NCBI RefSeq assembly: GCF_024756275.1
Contig: NZ_JANUGQ010000017.1
Coordinates: forward strand, 1 to 64,000
DNA length: 64,000 nt
Reading direction: 5' to 3'
From: Streptomyces pyxinae
GTDB taxonomy: Bacteria; Actinomycetota; Actinomycetes; Streptomycetales; Streptomycetaceae
Below the pieces are notes generated by a model, which saw only the letters and a program-made list of their open reading frames with translations, had not been told where the DNA came from and did not search any database. Of the stretch, positions 48,401 through 55,000 are shown one piece after another. Position 1 is the first letter of the stretch. Each line of letters opens with the position of its first letter. The translations under genes were made by a program, and so were the position numbers.

Positions 48401-50168
48401 GGACCCGACCGGCCACTGGTTCGGCTTCGTGAAGAAGGCGTTCAAGAAGGTCGCCCGCAAGGTCAAGAAGGCCGTCAAGTCGGCCTACCACAAGGTCAAG
48501 AAGGCGGTGAAGAAGGCCGCCAAGGTGGTCCGCAAGGCCGCCAAGCGCATCAAGCACGCGGTCAAGCGGGCGGTGCGCAAGGTCTACCGGGCGGTGCGCA
48601 AGACCGTGCGGTACGTCTCCGACAGCGTCCGGCGCGTCAAGAGATACGTCAAACGCACCTATCACCGGGTCAAGCGCTACGCCCACAAGGTCGTCAAACA
48701 CGTCAAGCGGGCGGTGCGCAAGGTCGCCAAGGCCGTCAAACACGTCGCCAAGAAGGTGGTGAAGGCGGCCAAGAAGGTCGGCAGAGCCGTCAAGAAGGCG
48801 GCCAAGGCGACGGCCAACTTCGTCAAGCAGCACGCCTCCACCATCGCCTCGGTGGCGGTGGGCGTCGCGGTCTTCGCCGGCTGCACGGCACTGACCGCCG
48901 GCGCGGGCGCCATCGCCTGCGGTGCCCTCGCGGGCGCGGCGGCCAACGGCGTCGGCTACCTGATGAGCGACGGCCCGAAGACCCTGGGCGGCTTCGCCAT
49001 GGCGGCCGGCGTGGGCGCCGTGACCGGTGCGCTCGGCGGCGCGGCGGGCGGCGCGGCCTCCGGCGCGGTGGGCCGGCTGCTCGCGGGCGCCGGCGGCCGG
49101 GTGGCGACCGGCGCGGCCATGGGCGCGGCGGGCGGTGGTGCCGAGGGCGCCGTCGGCTACGGCGTCTCCTGCGTGGCCAGCGAGGAGGGCTGCAGCGTCG
49201 GCGGCGCGGCCAAGGCCACGGCCATCGGCGCGGCCACCGGCGGCATCTTCGGCGCGGCGGCGAGCAAGTTCGGCCCCAAGTCGAAGTCCCAGCGCTCCGA
49301 CGACGCCTCCCCCGACACCCCCCGGGGCTGCCCGGCCAGCCGTACGCCGCACAGCTTCACCGGCCTCACCGGTGTGCTGATGGCCAACGGCACGGTCAAG
49401 CCCATCTCCCGGGTCAAGGCCGGCGACACCGTCCTGACGGCGGAGCCCGGCTCGAAGAAGAAGGAGAAGCACAAGGTCAAGGCGGTGATCGTCACCAAGA
49501 CCGACAAGGAGTACGTCGACGTCGTCGTCTCCACCAAGGCCGGTCCCCGGACGATCCAGACCACCAGGCACCACCAGTTCTACGAGGTCATCCGTAACTC
49601 CTGGACCCAGGCCACCGACCTCGCCCCCGGCCGCCGCCTCCAGAACGCCGACGGCACCCCGACCCCCGTCCTCGACATCAGGCGCTACACGGCGCACCGC
49701 GTCACCTACGACCTGAGCATCGAGGGCCTGCACACGTACCATGTGCTGGCGGGGGCCACTCCGGTCCTCGTTCACAACTGTGGTGAGGCCGACGATGACT
49801 TGCTCGACTTCGCAGACGATGCGCTGAGCATGAGCCCGGGATCGCGTCCCAACGTCGCCACGAAGGTCACTTCTGCGAAGGGAGGGCATGTCCGTCTCTC
49901 CTATGCGACGGATACGCGTAGCGGTGCAATGCCTCCGCAGACAGCGAGGGCCGTGGCAAACTCCGGGCACCACGGCGGATGCGGGGAAATCGGGTGCGCC
50001 ATTCAGCTCGAGAAAGCCGGCATCCCGCTGGAGGGGGCGACATTCCAGTCCGTCAAGATCGGCGGTGGCGGCAGGGGAAATTCGTTCCCCATTGAGGATC
50101 ATGGTGAGCTGATCGCGCCATGCCCTGCCTGTCAGCGGTTCTTGCCTCTCATCGGTGGACGTGGGTGA
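39426..50168 (+). CDS. Giant RHS/YD-repeat polymorphic toxin with HINT and deaminase tip
   Basis: A 3580-residue secreted protein. It has a signal-like segment at about 20-45 (RRRARATALSVLVTFSFVLS). A DNRLRE-type domain follows at about 369-552 (SFLQFPSLGTTLKGQRVTAAKLNMY), and an all-beta domain after it. Three LamG/concanavalin-like inserts lie at about 907-1139, 1192-1418 and 1932-2145. Many YD repeats form the RHS cocoon, and the RHS core ends at about 2950-2995 (ARWYSPETGQFNSRD..NRYAYANDNPM). A Lys/Arg-rich helical segment follows at 2998-3135, then Gly/Ala hydrophobic stretches. The HINT domain starts near 3302 and ends VLVHN3451-C3452. The tip (3452-3580) has C3519GE3521 and C3566PAC3569 of the deaminase superfamily. 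AAAGAAGG precedes ATG 39426. Contact-dependent killing of neighbours is inferred. Confidence 0.93.
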   Translation: MRVRWVRSPRLFPPGRSGRRRARATALSVLVTFSFVLSTETAAATGATLPALSMPRLSLSELLDFGGDAAPDTPDQEGGTAGGKSHTASADATSADGGSGREPGKGKGELDPYQRPVDKPPTATTAAAPGTAASFDSDTSERDARKSTATSDYYVNADGSTTVRHFTGRANFKAGDGTWKPIDTRLTEDADGRFQQRANSLDVEFAPDAADRQLASVDFGSGRSLAYALRGAAGAEPAVAADGTVTYPGVLPATDLQLVPLAEGFKENIVLRSRDAANSWLFPLDAKGLTPRIADDGDVEFTAADGTVTATIPHAYMTDAKTDPRSTDPVQSRAVSYELTTADGKPALRLTADRAWLDAPERVYPVTVDPTVTASNSTYAQNTIAGDHSTENILKVGSYDSGTNQAVSFLQFPSLGTTLKGQRVTAAKLNMYAIWSATCTAMPFSVHPIVKTWTPSGVKSYPGPAFDPTAIGTASAAPGASCSNADGSTDVGVKMPVTLGTDWFDYLAAGGANNGLALSAPVNDGLHWKKFHSDNSATAAWRPALELTYSPNTKPQVNAQYPPENFQANTLQPELLVYASDADKGPSPLGYTFEVYDADSDSTTPVVSSGATPLTKSNWKIPAGKLSWSKNYVWYVGVNDGLDEVTYSSRFSTAVPQPPVTSGLAQNTDGHEFDPSDGNYTTDDTDADVEVVGPSLEIDRSYNSLDPRTDSAFGAGWSTVADMQAAEVKDGAGQIASVVVTYPGGEQVAFGRNGDGTFVPPLGRYARLQPVSGGGYTLTDKDYTVYTLTQATGRAGVRAISRITDFAGRAETFAYDGSSRLTKITNTSSQRSLTLTWATPSGASAPHVATVTTDPATPGDASTAQLWNYGYSGDQLTKVCPPSGTSACATYGYTTGNHYRTTVLDADPFAYWRLGETSGTQARDSVENNQGRYNGTYRGVTLGSSSVLAGSTQKTATFNGTTSYVEMPSAPGATPSYMTVSLWFRTTQKGGVLFYYGDKPLSAADPVGTTTKNTPAVYVGTDGKLRGCLAMSPGCMSTTVSKTAVDDGKWHNAVLTGVATSQTLYLDGAAQGSLSGAINDWVQPYISLGAGVNTDGWPAMNASDKLGHFAGQLAEVAVYAEPLDPTVITAQYQAATRPAGLLNKVTAPSGKVQSSVVYGTTDDLVQQATDADGGTWKLNPATVTGSSQVYRSAVMGSAPAGYWRLDDTLGAPQAANELHTGFGTYNTVTQGVAGPFGSGDATAAQFDGTTSYAEVPYGVWHGKKDRAVELWFRTTKPGALVTDQDGALTDAAPGSHSGVLYVGSDGRLRGHWYSGGGSGGADVGSAKTVTDNAWHHAVLSATGDTQTLYLDGAKQATHAGAAKDENNRHTYIGAGALKDWKNAPADVSRFTGAIAEVAVYAQGLSEDEVQQHWSAYKASSGVAPVRTVRLTDPRGRTLTYAYDAEMGNRLLAVTDTNGARTTYGYDTAGFQRTVTDANGNRSVTGHDIRGNTVSQTDCQDTAAGKCATEYYTYFPDATTAFPPMDPRNDLPLTERDARSSGPADNTYLTSYTYDAAGNVTSVTTPPVAGQPAGRTATTTYTTAATPAAEGGTAKAPAGLMETVTTPGGRKTTYRYSAGGDLASVTDANGAVKKFTYDALGRKLTETEVTEDRPDGLTTTFTYDKNDQVATETGPPVTNRVTGAAHQARTTTSFDLDGNVVTQSVTDLTGGDAPRTTTMTYDGHNHLESRTDPGGDTTSFGYDDYGNKVRETDPAGNVNTYTFDGEGRPLTTNLLDYTGDPADPSEPSTLVQESRAYDPAGRLASITDAMGWVTAYTYTDDGLSASVTRQDPASGKSFTEQSNTYDMAGNLTKQVTNDGRTTTTFAVDAADRTTSTVIDPAGANRTSTVSYDPDDNPVSETEHDPATGDTATTDTTYDNLGNVTGFTTHDGTTAPVARYRLDETSGSTLTDSSGGNRNGVYGSAAGHGTERGGSAVLAGKADAWAGTEGPAADTGGSFTAAAWVKLGSTATNLTALGQDGDYHSGFYLGYLQTANRWAVRFPTRDDSSGGLTQQQVTSTAAPATNQWTHLATSYDATTGKIALYVDGVLQGTDDRTSVWSATGGLQIGRAKYKGAYVDAWNGAIDDVQVYGEALTAAEVAGVKGGTLPAAGSAVRATTWKLDQRGLPLAMTDPNGNTTDYGYDEAGQQATVTEPAVQAERGGTAPVTVRPVSMTGYNTFGETTEVSDPLGNVTVTAYDAEGQETSTTSPEYTAPGAGTPVRATSWNEYNKLGQVTAEVDPLGNRTGYTYTQLGDLASVTEPGGGTTRYTYSANGDQLSAVRPDGARQETTYDYLGRPLTDTDIVRQPVRRAYTSINEYDAPGGELSRTVSPTGVTQSYTYNALGETTGVTDGAGNTSAFTYDMDGQVRTATDPDGTSTRNSYDGFGRLVATSDLDATGKVLRTARAEYDRAGNAVATTDYRNHTTRLTYDASGLVTKVAEPVSATESITTTYGYDAGGNRTRFTDGRGNPFLTTYNSWGLPESLIEPSTPAHPDLADRTFTNVYDAAGRMRQQRAPGGVTVDHEYDAKSRLTRQTGRGAEVETLDHTYAYDADDRVTAVAGAGEDKDTFSYDDRGLLLSATGPSGDSSFAYDGDGAMTSRTDASGTSSYGYDTAGRLKTVKDGITGTQATYAYDVNNKVTSVDYGPGKAKRTFSYDALEQITGDRLTSASGKQVSSLTYGWDENGNMTSKKTAGVAGASDNTYTYDWSDRITSWNNGSATEVYGYDASGNRTRVGGDTYTYDARNRLTSDGHSNYAYTARGTLSSVTAEDGTQTALRSDAFNRVITEGDRTYTYDGLDRLLDAKSAQDGGASLHTFRYSGAGNDVASDGSTSYSRDADGGLLGVRTAVSSVLALTDVHDDVIGQFTADGEALTGSASYSPFGKVLNSQNLLGQLGYQSGWTDPETAKVNMAARWYSPETGQFNSRDSVGLDPVPDSIEANRYAYANDNPMTGTDPTGHWFGFVKKAFKKVARKVKKAVKSAYHKVKKAVKKAAKVVRKAAKRIKHAVKRAVRKVYRAVRKTVRYVSDSVRRVKRYVKRTYHRVKRYAHKVVKHVKRAVRKVAKAVKHVAKKVVKAAKKVGRAVKKAAKATANFVKQHASTIASVAVGVAVFAGCTALTAGAGAIACGALAGAAANGVGYLMSDGPKTLGGFAMAAGVGAVTGALGGAAGGAASGAVGRLLAGAGGRVATGAAMGAAGGGAEGAVGYGVSCVASEEGCSVGGAAKATAIGAATGGIFGAAASKFGPKSKSQRSDDASPDTPRGCPASRTPHSFTGLTGVLMANGTVKPISRVKAGDTVLTAEPGSKKKEKHKVKAVIVTKTDKEYVDVVVSTKAGPRTIQTTRHHQFYEVIRNSWTQATDLAPGRRLQNADGTPTPVLDIRRYTAHRVTYDLSIEGLHTYHVLAGATPVLVHNCGEADDDLLDFADDALSMSPGSRPNVATKVTSAKGGHVRLSYATDTRSGAMPPQTARAVANSGHHGGCGEIGCAIQLEKAGIPLEGATFQSVKIGGGGRGNSFPIEDHGELIAPCPACQRFLPLIGGRG
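48418..48830 (+). other. Lys/Arg-rich helical segment of the RHS toxin
   Basis: Codons about 2998-3135 encode repeated KKAVKKA, RKVYRAVRKTV and KHVKRAVRKV units with charge every third or fourth residue, with almost no acidic residues. This suits an amphipathic, strongly cationic stalk between the RHS core and the HINT-toxin tip. It is unlike the equivalent spacer of the second RHS protein. Confidence 0.8.
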
Positions 50169-50173
50169 GTATC

Positions 50174-50416
50174 ATGCCTGTCCCTCCAGAATTGCGGGAT
50201 GCGCTGCGGAGATTGAGAGAAGTGCGGTCCGAAAGGCCCGGAGATGAGTGCGACAGCGAATCCTTTGCCGCATGGCGGGAAAGGATTGCAGACGCATTGG
50301 ATTCACTGGCCGTTGTTCTGATCCATCAGGCGGATCGTCAGAAGGCTGCCGCTGAAGCCGCTGCTGCTCGCGCTGAAGCGGTGAGGATCCGTACCGCACT
50401 GGATCAACAGGGCTGA
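50174..50416 (+). CDS. Candidate immunity protein for the RHS deaminase tip
   Basis: An 80-residue protein starting 5 bases after the toxin stop: MPVPPELRDALRRLREVRS, then FAAWRERIADALDSLAVVLIHQADRQKAAAEAAAARAEAVRIRTAL. It looks all-helical with a long Ala-rich C-terminal coiled coil. No signal peptide, so it would act in the cytosol. No known immunity family is recognised. The role rests only on position directly behind a polymorphic toxin and on sharing its lower GC. A strong terminator follows. Confidence 0.7.
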   Translation: MPVPPELRDALRRLREVRSERPGDECDSESFAAWRERIADALDSLAVVLIHQADRQKAAAEAAAARAEAVRIRTALDQQG

Positions 50417-50480
50417 TCGAGAGGTCTCCGCACCGGTCCGTCTGCTTGTGTGACTGCAGGCGGAAACGCCCTTTACGCCT

Positions 50481-50518
50481 CAGAAGCCCCACCGAGAGTG
50501 AACTCGGTGGGGCTTCTG
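50481..50518 (+). terminator. 16-bp perfect terminator after the RHS1 immunity gene
   Basis: CAGAAGCCCCACCGAG (50481-50496) pairs with CTCGGTGGGGCTTCTG (50503-50518) around AGTGAA. It closes the toxin-immunity unit, 65 bases past the stop of the 80-residue gene. Confidence 0.92.
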
Positions 50519-50915
50519 TGCTGTCTTGCGCGCCGCTTGCGCTACTGGGGCTCAGCCCAGGTTGGCCAATGGGGGCCATCGGCCGGTCGAGGCAATGAAT
50601 GTGGAGCTCACCCGGCAGCCCTTCCACGTACCGGCATGGCAGTCCTGGGGCTGTGTTGGTCGACGTTCCGGATCTCTCGGTGATGGAAATGGAACCGGTC
50701 TTCGCGTCGGTGCGAGCGGAGATCGACGGCGGCACGGCATTCTGGGAGTGGAGCGACGCCCGGCTCTTCCGCTCCGCCTGACGGGGCATGGAACACGGAA
50801 CGCCGCGTACCGTCCGCGGCGGGTCGCGACCGGCGGCTTGTCATCGCTCGCCGCAGCTGCGGCCTGAGGACTGACGCCCCCGCCCGGCCGACGTGCGCCC
50901 GGCCCGGCGGGGGGC
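50519..50915. other. Gene-poor gap with a possible decayed ORF
   Basis: No intact gene. A segment from about 50589 could read MNVELTRQPFHVPAWQSWG in one frame and, after a +1 shift near 50655, VDVPDLSVMEMEPVFASVRAEIDGGTAFWEW to a stop at 50781. The composition is lower in GC than its surroundings. It may be a broken small gene (for example an orphan immunity gene), but nothing identifies it. Confidence 0.35.
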
Positions 50916-51707
50916 CTATCGGGGTGCCCGGTGGTAGTCGGAGGCGGCCACCCGGCCCAGGAGGCGGAAGCCGGGGGCCGGGGTGTTCGCCGGGGTGACC
51001 AGCAGGGCGCCGGGGGCGGCCAGCGCGGACAGGTCCGGGAGTCCGGGGCCGTCGGCCAGCAGAATGCCGTAGCGCCGGTCGGCCAGCCGGGTCCGCGCCT
51101 CCGGGTCGCCGGGGGCGCCGGCCACGAAGCGGGCCTCGCCCTCCGGGGCGTGGCCGCCGCACAGGGCCAGGTTGGCCCGGACCGCCTCGGCCCGGGCGGC
51201 CGGACCCAGCACCGTCAGCCGGGCGTCGGCACCGGCGCGCCGCAGCATCCGGCCCAGCGCCACCGCGAACAGGCCCGAGCCGCCGTCCACCGCCAGCACC
51301 TCGCCGCCGGGCGGGTCCAGCAGTGACAGCGCGGCCAGCCGCCCGCAGACGTCCGACAGGGTGCCCGCGAGACCGCCCACCCCGAGCGCCTCCAGGGCAA
51401 CCAACTGGCGGTACGCGACCGTCAGTTCGTCACGCACCCGGTGGTCGTCGCACCCGGTCAGGGTGCCCACTTCCCGTACCAGGGTGTCCATCTGGGTCTC
51501 GGTGGGCATCCGGTGCCCGTCCCGCCCCGTCTGGTCGAGCAGCAGTCCCAGACCGTAGCTGCGCCGCCGCAGATCGGCCACCTGGTGGTGCAGGGCGTCC
51601 AAGTCGGCCTGGAAGGCGGCGCTTTCGCGCTGAAGGCGCTGCTCCACCATGGCCATCGCGGGCTTCAGGACCCGCTTCGCCAGCCGGTTGCTCAGGAGAG
51701 AGGGCAT
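50916..51707 (-). CDS. Methyltransferase-fold protein with coiled-coil N-terminus
   Basis: A 263-residue protein. Residues about 15-55 are a coiled coil (AMVEQRLQRESAAFQADLDALHHQVADLRRRSYGLGLLL). A Rossmann-like domain follows with a glycine-rich loop after a strand (EVLAVDGGSGLFAVALGRMLRRAG), an ARLTVLGP strand and RYGILLADGPGLPDL. This resembles class I SAM-dependent methyltransferases, but the acceptor motif is not clear and the DxGxG motif is variant, so the activity is uncertain. It lies between the two RHS loci, facing back toward the first. Confidence 0.65.
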   Translation of the reverse strand: MPSLLSNRLAKRVLKPAMAMVEQRLQRESAAFQADLDALHHQVADLRRRSYGLGLLLDQTGRDGHRMPTETQMDTLVREVGTLTGCDDHRVRDELTVAYRQLVALEALGVGGLAGTLSDVCGRLAALSLLDPPGGEVLAVDGGSGLFAVALGRMLRRAGADARLTVLGPAARAEAVRANLALCGGHAPEGEARFVAGAPGDPEARTRLADRRYGILLADGPGLPDLSALAAPGALLVTPANTPAPGFRLLGRVAASDYHRAPR

Positions 51708-52048
51708 GCCGCGGAACCTACGCCCTCCCGACGGGCCGCGGACGACCGAACGGTGGAGCGCGGATGAAGTCTCGGCAGCGGTGGGATGGCGATTCCGGTG
51801 GCGCCGGGGCGGGGGGTGGTTGCGTGCGGCCCGGCCGCCGGAGGGCGAGCGCCCGGTCGTGTGCTCGTGCCCCGGCGCCGCGAACGGTGGGTGTGGGGAT
51901 GGGTGCGTGTAGTGATCACATATTGATCACAGAAAGATGATGATTCATACAGGTAATCAAAAGCGTACGCACAGGTGTAGCAAAATCGCGGAGGCTTCCG
52001 GACCTGACCGACCGGGGTCTTCTCGATTGAACGTCCTGTGGGGGGACC
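51708..52048. other. AT-rich leader of the second RHS gene
   Basis: A 341-bp gap without a gene. About 51905-51990 is strikingly AT-rich for this genome. It holds the candidate operator listed next and probably the promoter of the second RHS gene. Confidence 0.6.
51913..51931. promoter_or_regulatory. TGATCACA direct repeats upstream of the second RHS gene
   Basis: TGATCACA at 51913-51920 and 51924-51931, an 11-bp period (one helical turn), each with a palindromic TGATCA core. They sit about 120-135 bases before the GTG in the AT-rich leader. Candidate binding site; the regulator is unknown. Confidence 0.5.
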
Positions 52049-55000
52049 GTGCCGACGTACCGCCGAATCGCGCGCGACATGCTGATCGCGAAGCTGTTGC
52101 GCAGCCGCTGGGGCAAGATCGTGGCACTGGCCCTGATCATGGTCGTCGGCGTCGGCTCGCTGGCGGTCGCCGGCGTCGGCATCCCGCTCTTCCCGGAGCC
52201 GCTGCCCGGCGCCAGGGGCCCCGGCCAGTGGTCCGGCAGTGCCGAGGGGCGCGCCCATGTCGTCCTGGGGCGCGGCAACCGCGAGGTTCCGCTCTCCCTG
52301 CGCGCGAAGTACCCCACCACCGTGTCGGCGCCGGCGCGTCCCGAGGCACGGGGCAACGCCGTCGAGGTCACCCCGCCGCCCGCGCCCGAGGTCACCGGAT
52401 TCGACCGCAAGACCAGCAAGGAACTGCCGGGCGAGCGGGACGAGCGCAGCCGCACCTATCTCAACGAGGACGGCACACGCACCACCGAACTCGCCGCCGC
52501 CCCCCTCAACTTCCGTGATGACAAGGGGCAGTGGCGCCCCATCGAGCCCGATCTGGTCGAGCGTTCCGGCGGCTGGGACAACTCGGCGGACGCTGTGGGC
52601 GTGCGGATCGCGGACCGGGCGGACGCGGGTGGTCTGGTCACCCTCACCCTTCCCGCCGGCGAGGTCTTCGGCTACGGCCTGGACGGCGCGGCGACGAGCA
52701 CCGGTGAGGCCGACGGTAGCCGGGTCGCCTACGAGAAGGTGCTGCCCGAGACCGACCTCTGGCTGGACTCACGGGCGGGCGGCGTCAAGGAGACCCTGGT
52801 CCTCCGCTCGGCGGGCGCACCAGGCGCCTTCGACTTCCCGCTGCGCACCACGGGGCTGACGGCCCGCCTCGACGGCGGAACCGTCGTCCTCAGCGACCCC
52901 GCCGGCCGCACCAGGGCGGTCGTCCCGGCCGGCTTCATGGAGGACGCCAAGGGCGCGGTCTCCGCCGCCGTCCGCTATGACCTGATCGAGCGGAACGGCG
53001 GCCAGACGCTCCGGGTGACCCCCGACCGCACCTGGCTCACCGACCCGGCACGTGCCTTCCCGGTCCGGGTCGACCCGTCCGTCGACACCTCGTCCGCCAC
53101 CACCTCCATGTACGTCAGGAGTGGCGGCTCGGTCGTCGGCTCCGGCGAACTCCACGTGGGCAAGGGCCCGGAGGGTGCGACCGCCGCGTACCTCGGCTTC
53201 CCCGGACTGGAGACCCGGCTCAAGAACCACCAGATCTTCGGTGCGCAGCTCCAGGTGGTGAACTACGACTCCGCCTCCTGCCGGCCCCGGCCGGTCTCCG
53301 TGCACCCGGTGACCGAGTCCTGGACGGCGGGCACCGGTTCGGCCTACCCCGGCCCCTCGGTCGGTTCGGCGCTGGCCTCCCGGTCCTTCGCCTACGGATA
53401 CATCGGCCTCGGCCAGCCGCAGTCCGACTGCCCCGCCGCCGGCGAACTGTTCGACCTGGGTAAAGCCGGCCGTGACCTCGTCCAGCGGTGGGCGGACGGC
53501 ACCCAGCCCAACAACGGCCTCTCGCTGCGCGCCTCCCCCTCCGATCCGCTCGGCTTCAAGAAGTTCGCCGGCCACGGCACGGCCAACCCGCCCCGGCTGT
53601 ACATCACCCACAGCCCGTACAACGCGACGTACACCTTCCCGAAGCCCGTCCCGGACCCGCCGGTCATGCAGAACCAGGCCGGCAAGGTGAAGATCACCGT
53701 CACCAACAAGGGCGCCGAGACCTGGACGCCCAGCACCTACTACCTCGCCTACCGCGTCTACAACAGCAAGGGCAAACTGGTCGGCCAGCAGCGGTCGGCC
53801 AATCTCACCGGCAACGTCGCCAACGGCGCCAAGGTGACCCTGGACGCCACCATCAAGGCCCTGCCGCCCGGCGGCTATCTGGTCGACTTCACGATGGTGC
53901 GCGCCGGCGGAAAGGTCTTCACCGACGAGCAGGTCCCGCCCGGCCGGCTCACCCTCCAGGTCTTCGACATCGCCCCGGTCGTCAAGGAACAGTTCCCGCC
54001 CAACGGCTACCAGGCCCAGACGCTCACCCCGCAGCTCTGGGCGGCGGGTGTCGACGCGGACGCCCCGGCCGGCCTGAAGCTCCAGTACAAGTTCGAGATC
54101 TGTGAGGCCGACAAGGCCGGCAAGCCCACCGGCTGCACCACCTCCGCGTACCAGCCGGGCTCCGCCTACCCGGTACCGGCCGGCCGGCTGAAGTGGGGCA
54201 AGACCTATCTGTGGCGCGGCTTCGTCAAGGACGCCTCCACCGAGGTGCCGACCGCCCAGCTCGCCCTGATCACCGCCGTGCCGCAGCCCGAGATCACCTC
54301 GCGCCTCTCCGAGGCCCAGGGCCAGGAGTTCGACGCCAATGTCGGCAACTACACCACCAGGGCGGTCGACGCCTCGCTGGCCGGTGTGGGCCCCGACCTC
54401 ACCCTGGTGCGCACCTACAACAGCCTCGATCCGCGCCGCGACCTGGCCTTCGGCGCCGGCTGGACGTCCCGGTACGACATGCGGCTCACCCCGGACGACG
54501 ACGGCACCGGCAACGTCGTCATTCGCTATCCGGAAGGCCAGGACGTCCGGTTCGGCAAGAACGCCGACGGCACCTTCACCCCGCCGCCCGGCCGCTTCGC
54601 CAAGCTGACCGCGGATACCGCCACCGGCAGCTACCGGCTTCAGGACAAGTCCGGTACCGGCTACGACTTCGGCTCCTCCGGACTGCTGACGAAGATCACC
54701 GACTCGTACGGCAAGACGGTCAGCTACACCTACACGGGCGGCCGGCTCGCCACCGCCGTCAACAACCGGACCAACCGCTCCCTGACCTTCACCTGGACCG
54801 GAGCCCACGTCACCAAGGTGTCCACCGGCCCCGTCGGCGGTGCCCCGCTCACCTGGACGTACACCTACGACGGCGACCGGCTCACCAAGGTGTGCGACCC
54901 CCAGGACGGCTGCACCCTCTACGATCACGGCACCGGCAGCCACTACCGCACCACCGTGCTCGACGCGCGGCCCGAGTCCTACTGGCGACTCGGCGAGGAG

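Noticed and set aside
39375..50102. A 3575-codon open frame antisense to the first RHS gene
   Set aside because: In high-GC DNA the antisense frame of a gene with G/C third positions rarely meets stops. The translation is Val/Arg/Gly low complexity with no domain, while the plus frame has clear RHS, LamG and HINT motifs.
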